From assembly GCF_024197615.1 (NCBI RefSeq), contig NZ_JAKUKE010000001.1:124001-188000 (forward strand): DNA of 64,000 bases, read 5' to 3'. A model generated the notes under the pieces. It was not told the DNA's origin. It worked only from the letters and a program-made list of their open reading frames with translations, and did not search any database. Position numbers and translations under genes: made by a program. Of this stretch, positions 9,910-18,184 are shown in pieces (the stretch's first letter is position 1; every line of letters begins with the position of its first letter). Source of the DNA: Desulfuromonas sp. KJ2020. GTDB lineage: Bacteria > Desulfobacterota > Desulfuromonadia > Desulfuromonadales > SZUA-540.

Positions 9910-11334
9910 ATGATCACAGGGATATCGTCCGAAGGCAAAGCCCGGCTCGTCGAGGCCAACCGCAGCGAATACGGCGAGCGCTACGACCGCCTCGCCTTTC
10001 TCGGCCCGCAGCAGGCCGAGCAGTCCTCGGCCCGCCGCCGCGAGCTGCTCGATGCCCTGGCGGGCAAGGCCCTGGTCGGCTGCGGCGGCACCAAGCTTGA
10101 CTGCAGCGACCTTTCGCCGGGGTGCCGGCTCTGCGCCGAGGGGAGCTGGTCCTGCCTGTTCGTCAACGGCCGCTGCAACTGCGACTGCTTCTATTGCCCC
10201 GCCTCGCAGGACGACATCGGTCTGCCGACCACCAACACGGTGGATTTTCGCACCCCGGTCGACTACGTCACCTACCTGGAGCGTTTCGGCTTCCGCGGCG
10301 CCAGCATGAGCGGGGGCGAGCCCCTGCTCACCCCCAACCGCACCCTGGCTTTTATCGAGGCGATCAAAAAACGCTTCGGCGCCGACATGCACGTCTGGCT
10401 CTACACCAACGGCACCCTGGCGACCCCCGACCTGATGAAGAGACTGCGCGATGCCGGCCTCGACGAGATCCGCTTTGATATCGGCGCCACCGGCTACCGG
10501 CTCGACAAGCTGCGCCTCGCCGTCGGCCACATCTCCACCGTGACCGTCGAGATCCCCGCCATCGCTGAAGAAAAGGAACTGCTGCAGGCGAAGATGGTCG
10601 AGATGGCCGAAGCCGGGGTGAATTACCTCAACCTGCACCAGCTGCGCCTGACCCCCTACAACTTCGAGCGCCTCGCCCCCCGTGGCTACACCTATCTGCA
10701 CGGCGACAAGGTCACCGTGCTCGACTCGGAACTGACGGCGCTCGAGCTGATCCTGCACGGCCGCCTGCGGGGCATCCCCCTGCCGGTCAACTACTGCTCC
10801 TTCGTCTACAAGAACCGCTACCAGAACCGCGCTTCCCGGCGCCGCAATGCGCCCTACCTGGCCAAGGACTACGAGCAGCTTACCGAAAACGGCTACATCC
10901 GCACCCTGACCCTGATCGGCTCCACCAAGGCTATTGCCCGCCAGCGCGCTCAACTCGAGGCCTTAAACGCTGCCCGCGAGCACTGGTCCCTGAGCAACAA
11001 CGGTGAGCGCCTGAGTATCCATCCTATCCTCTGGCCCTTGATCGACTTTACCGGCTTACGCCTGCTGATCGGCTACGCAACGGCCAGGCAGCTGCCAGCC
11101 GTCAGCTATCGGAATCCTTTTGTGGCCGTCAAACTTGGCGACAGGAAGCAAGTCATCGTCGAAAGAACCAAAGTCGCGGCGGATTTCGAACTTCAGGACG
11201 AAGAGATCGGCCGTTTCGCCCACACGTTTCTGTCCTCGCCCCCCCTTTCCGCTCCTTCCTTCGAGTTAGAGAACCCCTTTGAAGATCTGGCCCGTTTTGA
11301 ATGGACCCCCAGGGGGTTACAGGAGTATTTCTGA
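9910..11334 (+). CDS. Radical SAM protein with extra N-terminal cysteines
   Basis: A 474-residue radical SAM enzyme. The cluster-binding motif CNCDCFYC (CX3CX2C with one extra cysteine inside) lies at about residues 89-96, followed by the SAM-binding SGGEPLL at about 136. Four or five further cysteines precede it at about residues 58-83 (GCGGTKLDC, GCRLC, WSC), enough for a second Fe-S site. The ATG at 9910 follows GCGGAGG; the upstream ATG at 9820 adds 30 low-complexity residues without a ribosome site. The substrate is unknown. Neighbours give no pathway clue: it follows the DUF2339/DUF3999 pair by 165 bases and converges on a DUF815 gene. Confidence 0.8.
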   Translation: MITGISSEGKARLVEANRSEYGERYDRLAFLGPQQAEQSSARRRELLDALAGKALVGCGGTKLDCSDLSPGCRLCAEGSWSCLFVNGRCNCDCFYCPASQDDIGLPTTNTVDFRTPVDYVTYLERFGFRGASMSGGEPLLTPNRTLAFIEAIKKRFGADMHVWLYTNGTLATPDLMKRLRDAGLDEIRFDIGATGYRLDKLRLAVGHISTVTVEIPAIAEEKELLQAKMVEMAEAGVNYLNLHQLRLTPYNFERLAPRGYTYLHGDKVTVLDSELTALELILHGRLRGIPLPVNYCSFVYKNRYQNRASRRRNAPYLAKDYEQLTENGYIRTLTLIGSTKAIARQRAQLEALNAAREHWSLSNNGERLSIHPILWPLIDFTGLRLLIGYATARQLPAVSYRNPFVAVKLGDRKQVIVERTKVAADFELQDEEIGRFAHTFLSSPPLSAPSFELENPFEDLARFEWTPRGLQEYF

Positions 11335-11373
11335 CCGGCAGGCCTTGGTCACAATTTATTTTCCCTTGAACGG

Positions 11374-11408
11374 CGAATGGCCAGCAGTGTGAAACCGCTG
11401 GCCATTCG
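11374..11408. repeat. Long inverted repeat between convergent genes
   Basis: A perfect 12-bp stem (CGAATGGCCAGC / GCTGGCCATTCG) with an 11-base loop lies between two converging genes. It has no T tract on either side, so it is at best a non-canonical bidirectional terminator. Confidence 0.5.
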
Positions 11409-11442
11409 TTGAACTGTAGAAATTGTTACCGGGAACCTTCTT

Positions 11443-12324
11443 TTATTTAAGGAGATATCGTCCCACGTAGTTCTTGGAGAACTGAAAGGCCGTGCGGCCG
11501 CAGCGCTTGCTTTTGTCATGGGACCACTGGATGGCCTCCTGCTGCACTTCGCGAGTCCAGGGAATTTCCACCTGCCGCTTGCGCGCCTCGCGCTCGATGC
11601 ACAGGCGCACGGCGTCGAGATACCGGTCCTGTGAGAAGACATGAAAGGCCACCCACAGACCGAAGCGGTCGGAAAGCGAGACCTTTTCCTCCATGGCCTC
11701 GCTCTGCTGCAACTCGCCTTTGACATACTTGCCGCCAAGATGATCCCCCTCATATTCGGGCAGCAGATGACGTCGGTTGGAGGTGACGTAGATGAGCACA
11801 TTTTCCGGAGCCGAGTAGACCGAGCCGTCCAGGGCGCTCTTGAGCATTTTGTAGCTGAGTTCCCCCACCTCAAAAGTCAGGTCGTCGCACAAGAGGATGA
11901 ATCGATAGGGCTCGTTCTCAACAGCGGAAAATATCTCGGACAGGTAGATGAGATCCTCCTTCTCCACCTGGATAACCCGCAGCCCCTTCGGCGCGTACTC
12001 GTTGAGCAGTGCCTTGACCAGAGAGGATTTTCCCGTCCCGCGAGAGCCCCACAGAAGAGCGTTGTTGGCGGGAAGGCCAGCGAGAAACTGTCGAGTGTTA
12101 TTGATCATGATCTGTTTCTGCTCTTCAACGCCAAGCAACTCGCCGAGGGTCGTATTGTCCGTCACCTTGACCGGTTCGAGATAACCTGAAAAAGAGTGGC
12201 GGCGCCAATTGGCCGCATAGCAGGCCGACCAGTCGACGGGCTTGACCGCTTTGGGCAGAAGCATTTCCACAGAGCCGAGCACTCGCTCGAGTTGAGCCAC
12301 AACCTCAGGCTTCAGATTCATCAT
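11443..12324 (-). CDS. DUF815 family AAA+ ATPase
   Basis: A 293-residue cytoplasmic ATPase. Walker A is GSRGTGKSS at about residue 93, Walker B is ILLCDDLTF at about 143-151, and the segment LIYVTSNRRHLLPEY matches sensor 1 plus the DUF815 signature. Family members are about 280-300 residues long; no clear function is established. The start is ATG-ATG at 12319-12324 behind AGAGAGG; either codon is possible. It stands alone and converges on the radical SAM gene. Confidence 0.85.
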   Translation of the reverse strand: MMNLKPEVVAQLERVLGSVEMLLPKAVKPVDWSACYAANWRRHSFSGYLEPVKVTDNTTLGELLGVEEQKQIMINNTRQFLAGLPANNALLWGSRGTGKSSLVKALLNEYAPKGLRVIQVEKEDLIYLSEIFSAVENEPYRFILLCDDLTFEVGELSYKMLKSALDGSVYSAPENVLIYVTSNRRHLLPEYEGDHLGGKYVKGELQQSEAMEEKVSLSDRFGLWVAFHVFSQDRYLDAVRLCIEREARKRQVEIPWTREVQQEAIQWSHDKSKRCGRTAFQFSKNYVGRYLLK

Positions 12325-12704
12325 GACAAATTCCTCTCTTGAAAAGATGGTCGGCGGTCTCGACCTGAAGACCGCCCCGGCAAGGGGTATTTATGCAGGC
12401 GCAAAGCCAGAGTGTATACGTCAACGCCCTTGATCCTGTCAAACCGAAAATCACAGCGGCCGCCGCCAAAAGATCCTTTGCGATGAAAAAAATAAAAAAA
12501 TGCTTGCTTTTTAAATTTCGCTCATGCTAGGGTCACCGCAATCAAGCAAGCTTTGTTTATTTTCTGTTGCCCGATAGATTGACATGGCGTCGATCAGGTA
12601 GAAAAGACACAGACCTTCTTGGGTTCTGTGTTTTTTTATTTTCAGCAGATACCGGAGCTTGCACAACACAAAGTCCCCACCAAGGGGTACACGGAGTAGA
12701 AAAA
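12325..12704. promoter_or_regulatory. Divergent control region and long leader of the cold-shock gene
   Basis: This 380-base gap between divergent genes has no credible coding content. The half near the DUF815 gene holds that gene's promoter. The A/T-rich part at 12480-12570 probably holds the cold-shock promoter, though I see no clean -35/-10 pair. From there to the ATG is a leader of roughly 130-180 bases, as is usual for cspA-type genes, with a terminator-like hairpin in it. Confidence 0.45.
12606..12637 (+). terminator. Terminator-like hairpin inside the cold-shock leader
   Basis: ACACAGA-CC pairs with GG-TTCTGTGT (nine pairs, one bulged T, short loop) and is followed by seven T residues. 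It lies about 70 bases before the cold-shock ATG and in the same orientation, so it could act as an attenuator. It could equally end a separate short transcript. Confidence 0.6.
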
Positions 12705-12905
12705 ATGGCACAAGGCACTGTAAAATGGTTCAATGACGCAAAGGGTTTTGGTTTCATCGAGCAGGACAACGGACCCGATGTATTCGTTCACTTCTCAGCA
12801 ATTCAAGGCGACGGCTTCAAGTCTCTCGCCGAAGGTGACCGCGTTACTTTTGACGTCACCCAAGGTCAGAAAGGCCCTCAGTCGGCCAACGTGCGGAAGA
12901 TCTAA
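12705..12905 (+). CDS. Cold-shock domain protein (CspA family)
   Basis: A 66-residue single cold-shock domain that binds single-stranded RNA and DNA. Both RNA-binding motifs are intact: KGFGFIEQ (RNP1, about residues 13-20) and DVFVHFSAI (RNP2, about 26-34). The ATG at 12705 follows ACGGAG; the frame stays open upstream to 12567, but that part is the leader. It is monocistronic with its own terminator. CspA-type proteins act as RNA chaperones and, in E. coli, as antiterminators. Confidence 0.95.
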   Translation: MAQGTVKWFNDAKGFGFIEQDNGPDVFVHFSAIQGDGFKSLAEGDRVTFDVTQGQKGPQSANVRKI

Positions 12906-12930
12906 ACCGATCTTTCAGCATCAATATGTG

Positions 12931-12966
12931 AAAAAGCCTGTGGTTCGCCACAGGCTTTTTCTTTTT
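12931..12966 (+). terminator. Intrinsic terminator of the cold-shock gene
   Basis: A perfect 13-bp stem (AAAAAGCCTGTGG / CCACAGGCTTTTT) closed by a TTCG tetraloop, with a T-rich tail, 25 bases past the stop. Confidence 0.95.
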
Positions 12967-13066
12967 TCGCCCAGTCTCCCTCTTCTGTCGTCTCTACCGT
13001 ATACAGGGTTGCACTCTTACCCGCTGCGGGCTATCCTCTAGCATCCTATTTGGAGGACTCCCTGCC

Positions 13067-14377
13067 ATGCGCCCCGCTTCCCTGCCCTTTTCTATCTATC
13101 CCCAAAGAGACGATCTCTACAACGAACTCCACGCCCGTCCTTTCCAGGTCATCGCCACGCCGCAGATCATCAGTCATCTGGCCTTCATGGCGAGACCTCA
13201 CGAGCTGGACGACGCCTTTGACCGTCTTTGCGAACTCTGTGGTCGCTACACGGTCAATCCGCCGCCACCCGATACCGGGTCGTATCAGCAGGACTTCGGC
13301 GCGTTCACGCTGCGCTGGGAAAGGCATATGGAATTCTACGCCCTGACCTTCCTGCGCAGCGAGCAGGCAGGACCGGAGCCCTTTCGCCAACCCGCTATCG
13401 GGCTGATCCCGCCGGACTGGCTGGCAGCGCTGCCGGGCGAAGCTCTTGCCGCCTTTCACGTTGTGGTTGATGGCGGCCCATTATCGATCGAGTCCGAAGA
13501 CTTGACGCGCTACTTCGAGGGCCACAAACTCATTATCAGCGCTCCGCGGGAAGGCAAAGCCTTTTTCTGCACCGCCTTCCGGCTGCACAGTGACGGTTTC
13601 GGCCGTTTCCTGGTCCAGAACCGCGGCAGTTCAGACCAGCAGACCGGCCGCCTCGTCCAGCGCATCATCGAACTGGAAACCTATCGCCTGCTGGCCCAGC
13701 TGTCCATTCCTTTGGCCAAGCATCTTTCGACTCAGCTTCATGACATGGATCGCACGTTGGCAGACCTGCTGGCCCGGGTTCAGGCCAGCGACAGTGCCGT
13801 TGATGAGCGCTCCCTGCTACAAAACCTGTCTCTGCTGTCTACGCGCCTCGAAACCTTTCGGGCTGAAACGAATTATCGCTTCTCAGCCACCCGTGCCTAT
13901 CACGAGCTGGTGCACTCCCGGTTGAGAAATATCCGGGAGCACAAGATCGAGGGGCACATGACCGCGACCGAATTCATGAGCCGGCGGCTGAATCCCGGGA
14001 TGCGGACGTGTGAATCGGTCAGCAACTGGATGGAAGACCTCTCGCGCCGCATTGAGAGGGCAGGCGACATGCTGCGCACCCGTGTCAACCTCACCCTCCA
14101 GGAACAGAACAAAGGCTTGCTCGGCGCCATGAACCGCCGTAGTCGCCTCCAGTTCCGACTGCAGGAAACAGTTGAAGGCCTTTCGGTTGTAGCGATCAGC
14201 TACTATCTGGTGGGACTTCTCGGCTACCTCCTCAGCGGCCTACCCCTGGAGCCTTTGGGCTTTTCCAAATCCACGGTACAGGCTGCTCTGGTCCCCGTCG
14301 TCCTCCTCGCCGTCTGGGGGCTGACCCATCGCATCAAACATCGCCTGATCAAAGAACCGGCCCAACAGGAAGATTGA
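13067..14377 (+). CDS. DUF3422 family membrane-anchored protein
   Basis: A 436-residue protein matching DUF3422: the N-terminal block YNELHARPFQVIATP (about residues 19-33), a large cytoplasmic region, a helical stretch (about 200-350), and two C-terminal hydrophobic segments (about 368-388 and 402-420). Function is unknown; the predicted form is a membrane-anchored cytoplasmic domain. The start follows TTGGAGGACTCCCTGCC. It is transcribed alone, between the cold-shock terminator and a tRNA gene. Confidence 0.85.
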   Translation: MRPASLPFSIYPQRDDLYNELHARPFQVIATPQIISHLAFMARPHELDDAFDRLCELCGRYTVNPPPPDTGSYQQDFGAFTLRWERHMEFYALTFLRSEQAGPEPFRQPAIGLIPPDWLAALPGEALAAFHVVVDGGPLSIESEDLTRYFEGHKLIISAPREGKAFFCTAFRLHSDGFGRFLVQNRGSSDQQTGRLVQRIIELETYRLLAQLSIPLAKHLSTQLHDMDRTLADLLARVQASDSAVDERSLLQNLSLLSTRLETFRAETNYRFSATRAYHELVHSRLRNIREHKIEGHMTATEFMSRRLNPGMRTCESVSNWMEDLSRRIERAGDMLRTRVNLTLQEQNKGLLGAMNRRSRLQFRLQETVEGLSVVAISYYLVGLLGYLLSGLPLEPLGFSKSTVQAALVPVVLLAVWGLTHRIKHRLIKEPAQQED

Positions 14378-14469
14378 CCCGTGCCGCCAATACGGACGGA
14401 CGGAACTGCGACCCAAAACTGATTGACAACCCAGCTGATTTGCGCTAAATAGATGAACCTCATGGCTGC

Positions 14470-14545
<76 letters not shown>

Positions 14546-14551
14546 CGAATT

Positions 14552-14592
14552 AAAAACAGGCACTTGTCGCAGTACGGCAGGTGCCTGTTTTG
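14552..14592 (+). terminator. Terminator after the tRNA gene
   Basis: AAAACAGGCAC-TTG pairs with CAG-GTGCCTGTTTT around an 11-base loop; the T tract is the end of the stem itself. It starts seven bases after the tRNA CCA. Confidence 0.75.
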
Positions 14593-14635
14593 TTCCTGGC
14601 TGTGATTCTCGACAGCACCGGCCGGAGCTTATCAC

Positions 14636-15556
14636 ATGAATCTGCGCCACCTTCACTGCATCGACCTTGACCAGCCCCAGCTGGAAGGCTTCCGCCAGTT
14701 CATCAGTGCCTGGCTCTACCGGGACGGCAGCACCAGCCTGCTGGTTGACCCCGGCCCTCTTTCAACCATCCCTACCCTGCTCGAGAGACTCGACCATCAC
14801 GGCGTCGACCATTTGGACTACGTACTGCTGACCCATATCCATATCGACCATGCCGGCGGCACCGGAGCCCTTCTTCAGGCTTTTCCCGACGCCCGCGTCA
14901 TCTGCCACCCCGAGGGCATTCCCCACCTGGTCTCACCCGATAAACTTTGGCAAGGCTCCCGCAAGGTGCTCGGCCCGTTAGCAGAAACTTACGGCGAGAT
15001 AGGGGCCGTCCCGGCAGACAAAATCCATTTTGCCGACACACTGGTCGGCGGCGACATCCGGGTGCTCCAGACGCCGGGACATGCTGCGCATCACCTCAGC
15101 TACATGGTGGACGATCTGCTTTTTGCCGGCGAAGTCGCCGGGGTGCGCAACGAAGTTGCTGGGGGCATCTACATGCGCCCGGCCACTCCACCTCGTTTCA
15201 TCCTGCAGGTGGCGCTCGACTCCATCGACCGGCTGCTGGCTCTGGCCCCGAAACGCATGGTTTTTGCCCACTACGGATTGGTTGACGATGCTCCCCGATA
15301 TCTGCAGATGGGCCGCCACCAACTGAAGTTATGGGTAAGAGGCGCAGTCGAAACGATCGATTCCGAGCCCGATGTGCGCGAGGCGAGGCTGATGAACTGG
15401 CTTCTGGCTCACGACCCCATATTTCGCAACATGTCAAAGCTCCCCACCGATATACAGGCTAGAGAGCGCTACTTTCTCGGTAACACCTTTAAAGGCATCA
15501 TTGATTACGTCGATCACCTGTCGACTCTGGAACAAGAGCAGCTGCTTTCCTTCTGA
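14636..15556 (+). CDS. MBL-fold metallo-hydrolase
   Basis: A 306-residue metallo-beta-lactamase-fold protein. The metal ligands are visible: HIHIDHAG at about residues 64-71 (HxHxDH), a histidine in TPGHAAHH at about 144-151, and an aspartate-type ligand region (LLFAGEV) just after; note a glutamate at the usual bridging position, as seen in some thiolesterase-like members. A later histidine (FAHYG, about 210) completes the site. The substrate cannot be told from sequence; the glyoxalase II-like layout suggests a small thioester or lactone. The start is ATG at 14636 with only a weak upstream purine tract (CCGGAGC). Confidence 0.8.
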   Translation: MNLRHLHCIDLDQPQLEGFRQFISAWLYRDGSTSLLVDPGPLSTIPTLLERLDHHGVDHLDYVLLTHIHIDHAGGTGALLQAFPDARVICHPEGIPHLVSPDKLWQGSRKVLGPLAETYGEIGAVPADKIHFADTLVGGDIRVLQTPGHAAHHLSYMVDDLLFAGEVAGVRNEVAGGIYMRPATPPRFILQVALDSIDRLLALAPKRMVFAHYGLVDDAPRYLQMGRHQLKLWVRGAVETIDSEPDVREARLMNWLLAHDPIFRNMSKLPTDIQARERYFLGNTFKGIIDYVDHLSTLEQEQLLSF

Positions 15557-15820
15557 GTCCCTTACGAGCCACAAACGTCGATTTTTTTTACACATCAAGC
15601 CCGGCTGAACTCCGTTTTTTGACAGGCCGCCCCTCAATCGTCCCCCAAAAGCACCTTCGCCCCCTACCCGAAGCGTCGCTTATCTTTACACAACGCTCCT
15701 ATTTTTTTTTGCCGGTCAATTATCAATGCCATTTTAGACACTTACCAAAAGGCATTTTGTTTGCATATTAAACCATCAAAATGACAGGATTAGCGTAAGA
15801 AGAGCCGAAAGGAGGCTGCC
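15557..15820 (+). promoter_or_regulatory. Control region of the PEP-CTERM gene
   Basis: No gene is visible here. It holds the sigma-54-type promoter at 15750-15765. About 80 bases upstream lies a small palindrome, AAGCG-T-CGCTT (near 15670), where an activator could bind. Enhancer-site identity is speculative. Confidence 0.4.
15750..15765 (+). promoter_or_regulatory. Sigma-54-type -24/-12 promoter
   Basis: The sequence AGGCATT-TTGT-TTGCA matches the consensus TGGCACG-N4-TTGCW in nine positions, with GG (15751-15752) and GC (15763-15764) separated by exactly ten bases. Transcription would begin near 15776, giving a 45-base leader before an AAGGAGG ribosome site. PEP-CTERM genes are known to be under sigma-54 control with the PrsK/PrsR pair in several genera. 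Confidence 0.65.
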
Positions 15821-16447
15821 ATGAGAAAAATACTGCTGACAACCCTGCTAGCCATGATACTGACAGGGAGTTCGGCGCTAGCTTTTGTTGTGGACCTAAC
15901 CACACCCAACGAGCCAGGCATGCCTGTCATGACCTATGCCACCGTATCAGGCTACGTTGACGCTGTCGACAGCAGCATCTTTCACTTCGAGGTCAACCTA
16001 GCCTCGGAATTGGGAGACTATCTTAATAGTGGGAAAAATTTCGGCTTGGATAAGTTCTACTTTAATACCGATCTCAGCCTCACTGAAGGCATGTTTCTCA
16101 ATCTTGACCCAGACACCTGGAATGTTAGCTTCATCAAGCAGACCGCGGGTTTCGGCGTGTTTGACCTTGAACTGACCGACCCTGGCAAAAGAACCCCCAG
16201 CCTCAGTTTTGATATCGACTACATGAACGCCGTTACCGAGGCCAACTTCTTTCTTCTTTCCGCCGATCCGGCCGGCAACGGCAATGGCCATTTCGCCGCT
16301 CATATTGCTGGCTTTAGCTATGGTGAATTCGGCAGCATCTACGTACGTGACGGCGAGACGCCGCCGCCCGTCCCCGAACCGGGCACTCTGCTTCTGCTTG
16401 GCTCGGGCATTTTGGGTCTGGCCCTGTACCGGCGTCTGAGAAAATAA
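15821..16447 (+). CDS. PEP-CTERM sorting domain protein
   Basis: A 208-residue exported protein. It has a signal peptide (MRKILLTTLLAMILTGSSALA) and a C-terminal PEP-CTERM signal: VPEPGT near residue 184, a hydrophobic helix (LLLLGSGILGLALY) and the basic end RRLRK. Such tails are recognised by exosortase, which releases the protein to the surface, usually within an exopolysaccharide matrix. The mature part is acidic, beta-rich and of no family I recognise. The ATG follows AAGGAGG. No exosortase is in this window, so the sorting enzyme must be elsewhere. Confidence 0.88.
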   Translation: MRKILLTTLLAMILTGSSALAFVVDLTTPNEPGMPVMTYATVSGYVDAVDSSIFHFEVNLASELGDYLNSGKNFGLDKFYFNTDLSLTEGMFLNLDPDTWNVSFIKQTAGFGVFDLELTDPGKRTPSLSFDIDYMNAVTEANFFLLSADPAGNGNGHFAAHIAGFSYGEFGSIYVRDGETPPPVPEPGTLLLLGSGILGLALYRRLRK

Positions 16448-16478
16448 CTCTTCCGTTCACAACTCATGCACTCCCGAC

Positions 16479-16510
16479 AGGGGTCACCGCTCGGCGGTGG
16501 CCCTTGTTTC
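16479..16510 (+). terminator. Hairpin after the PEP-CTERM gene
   Basis: A 12-pair stem with two G-T pairs (AGGGGTCACCGC / GCGGTGGCCCTT, loop TCG) starts 31 bases after the stop. The tail GTTTCGT is only weakly T-rich, so termination strength is uncertain. Confidence 0.6.
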
Positions 16511-16605
16511 GTGGAACCCCAGCAAAAAGTGCCTTGCAATACTGGCAACAGGTCATTTTCTCTATATACTTGAGATGGTCCCCCTTTCATTGAGGAGATA
16601 TGACC

Positions 16606-16977
16606 ATGACCATGCCACGCCGTTTCGGACGCATCCCCTTCGCGACCACCCTCTCCCTTACCCACAAAGACCGGACGTACCAAGGCAGCTTGCAGGATAT
16701 CGCGCTAAAAGGGGCTCTTCTGCACTTTGATCGCCTGCCACCTCTACAACCCAACGATATTTGCCAACTGGACATCCCCCTGTTAAACAGCGACATCGTA
16801 ATGCATTTCTCAGCTGAAGCCATCCACTTTCACCAGGAAACCATTGGCTTCCGCTTTGTTGAAATGGGCCTGGAGACGATGAGTCACCTGCGCCGGCTCC
16901 TTGAGCTGAATACGGGAAACGCGGAAAAGATCGAACAGGAAATGGCTTTTCTGCGAAAAAACGAGGTCGCTCACTGA
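16606..16977 (+). CDS. PilZ domain protein
   Basis: A 123-residue single PilZ domain, the family that senses cyclic di-GMP. The RxxxR motif is RRFGR (about residues 4-8), and the second motif is DIALKGA (about 32-38; D-x-A-x-x-G with alanine where serine is usual), so ligand binding is plausible. The C-terminal tail is helical. In-frame ATG codons occur at 16600 and 16606; the second has the better spacing from GAGGAG. It lies between the PEP-CTERM gene and rubrerythrin and is probably transcribed alone or by read-through. Confidence 0.8.
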   Translation: MTMPRRFGRIPFATTLSLTHKDRTYQGSLQDIALKGALLHFDRLPPLQPNDICQLDIPLLNSDIVMHFSAEAIHFHQETIGFRFVEMGLETMSHLRRLLELNTGNAEKIEQEMAFLRKNEVAH

Positions 16978-17026
16978 GTGGGGGCTTTGGTCTCTATCTT
17001 TGCCGACAGATTCATTTTGGCCCCGG

Positions 17027-17054
17027 TTGCATTTATGACTGATCGTGTTATAGT
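17027..17054 (+). promoter_or_regulatory. Sigma-70-type promoter of the rubrerythrin operon
   Basis: TTGCAT (17027-17032), 16 bases, TATAGT (17049-17054). The leader would be about 50 bases before an AAAGGAGA ribosome site. Confidence 0.5.
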
Positions 17055-17111
17055 TTTACCCGTTGCCCGAAAACGGCATCACCTATCACAACAAAAGGAG
17101 AGATAGACGTT

Positions 17112-17687
17112 ATGGCTTCATTGAAAGGCACCAAAACTGAAAAGAACATCCTGACTGCCTTCGCCGGCGAAAGCCAGGCCCGCAATCGCTACACCTACTT
17201 TTCCGCCCAGGCGAAAAAAGAAGGTTTCGTACAGATAGCCGATATTTTCGAAGAGACCGCCAACCAGGAAAAGGAGCACGCCAAGCGCCTTTTCAAAATG
17301 CTGGAGGGGGGTGAAGTCGAAATCACGGCAGCCTTCCCAGCGGGCGTGATCGGCACCACCGCGGAAAACCTTCAGGAAGCGGCCGGCGGCGAAAACTATG
17401 AGCACACTACCATGTACCCCGACTTCGCCAAGGTGGCCAGAGAAGAAGGCTTTAACGAGATCGCCGATGTATTCATGGCCATCGCCGTCGCCGAGAAACA
17501 GCACGAGAAACGGTATCTGGACCTGCTCGCTAACATTGAAAACGGTCGCGTCTTTAAGCGATCTGAAACCGTGGTCTGGCGTTGCCGCAACTGCGGCTAT
17601 CTCCACGAAGGCACCGAAGCCCCCGATAAATGCTCGGCTTGCGCCCACCCACAGGCTCACTTTGAGCTGCTTGGCGAAAACTACTGA
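17112..17687 (+). CDS. rbr: Rubrerythrin
   Basis: A 191-residue peroxide-scavenging di-iron protein of anaerobes. The ferritin-like four-helix domain carries the ligand motifs ESQARNRY (about residues 19-26), ETANQEKEH (about 51-59) and AEKQHEK (about 134-140). A C-terminal rubredoxin domain has CRNC (about 157-160) and CSAC (about 174-177). Length is normal for the family. A desulfoferrodoxin gene follows 15 bases later, so the two form an oxidative-stress operon: superoxide is reduced to peroxide and peroxide to water. Confidence 0.95.
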   Translation: MASLKGTKTEKNILTAFAGESQARNRYTYFSAQAKKEGFVQIADIFEETANQEKEHAKRLFKMLEGGEVEITAAFPAGVIGTTAENLQEAAGGENYEHTTMYPDFAKVAREEGFNEIADVFMAIAVAEKQHEKRYLDLLANIENGRVFKRSETVVWRCRNCGYLHEGTEAPDKCSACAHPQAHFELLGENY

Positions 17688-17702
17688 TTAAAGGAGGAGC
17701 AC

Positions 17703-18083
17703 ATGCCCAAAAGATTGGAAGTGTACAAGTGTGAAGTATGCGGCAATATCGTTGAAGTATTACATGGTGGTGGCGCCGACCTGGTCTGCTGTGGGGAGAA
17801 CATGAAGCTTATGACCGAAAATACGGTTGACGCCGCCAAAGAAAAACACGTCCCCGTGATCGAAATGGGTCAGGACTCTATTACCGTGAAGGTCGGCAGC
17901 GTTGCGCATCCGATGGAAGAAAAGCATTACATTGAATGGATCGAGTTGATTGCCGACGGCAAAGTATACCGCCAGTTCTTGAACCCCGGGGATAAGCCTG
18001 AGGCTACCTTTGCCATCACCGCCAGCAAAGTCACCGCCCGAGAATACTGCAACCTGCATGGGCACTGGAAGGCGGACGCCTGA
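17703..18083 (+). CDS. dfx: Desulfoferrodoxin (superoxide reductase)
   Basis: A 126-residue two-domain superoxide reductase. The N-terminal desulforedoxin-like Fe(Cys)4 site has CEVC (residues 10-13) and VCCG (about 29-32). The catalytic Fe(His)4Cys site uses the EKHVP loop (about 47-51, with the lysine that steers superoxide), [11 protein letters not shown] (about 70-80), and the C-terminal CNLHGHW (about 116-122). All ligands appear present. It follows rubrerythrin by 15 bases behind AAAGGAGGAG and is ended by a strong terminator. Confidence 0.95.
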   Translation: MPKRLEVYKCEVCGNIVEVLHGGGADLVCCGENMKLMTENTVDAAKEKHVPVIEMGQDSITVKVGSVAHPMEEKHYIEWIELIADGKVYRQFLNPGDKPEATFAITASKVTAREYCNLHGHWKADA

Positions 18084-18106
18084 TTATCGTACGAGCCTGA
18101 AAACAC

Positions 18107-18140
18107 AAAAAAGGCACCTTCTGGCGAGGGTGCCTTTTTT
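18107..18140. terminator. Bidirectional terminator
   Basis: GGCACC-TTC / GAG-GGTGCC stem flanked by six A and six T residues. It lies between the desulfoferrodoxin gene (plus) and the receiver-PilZ gene (minus), and can serve both. Confidence 0.88.
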
Positions 18141-18184
18141 GTTGATGGTGTATTTCGCTGGCTGTGAAGAACGAAACGGCATCC

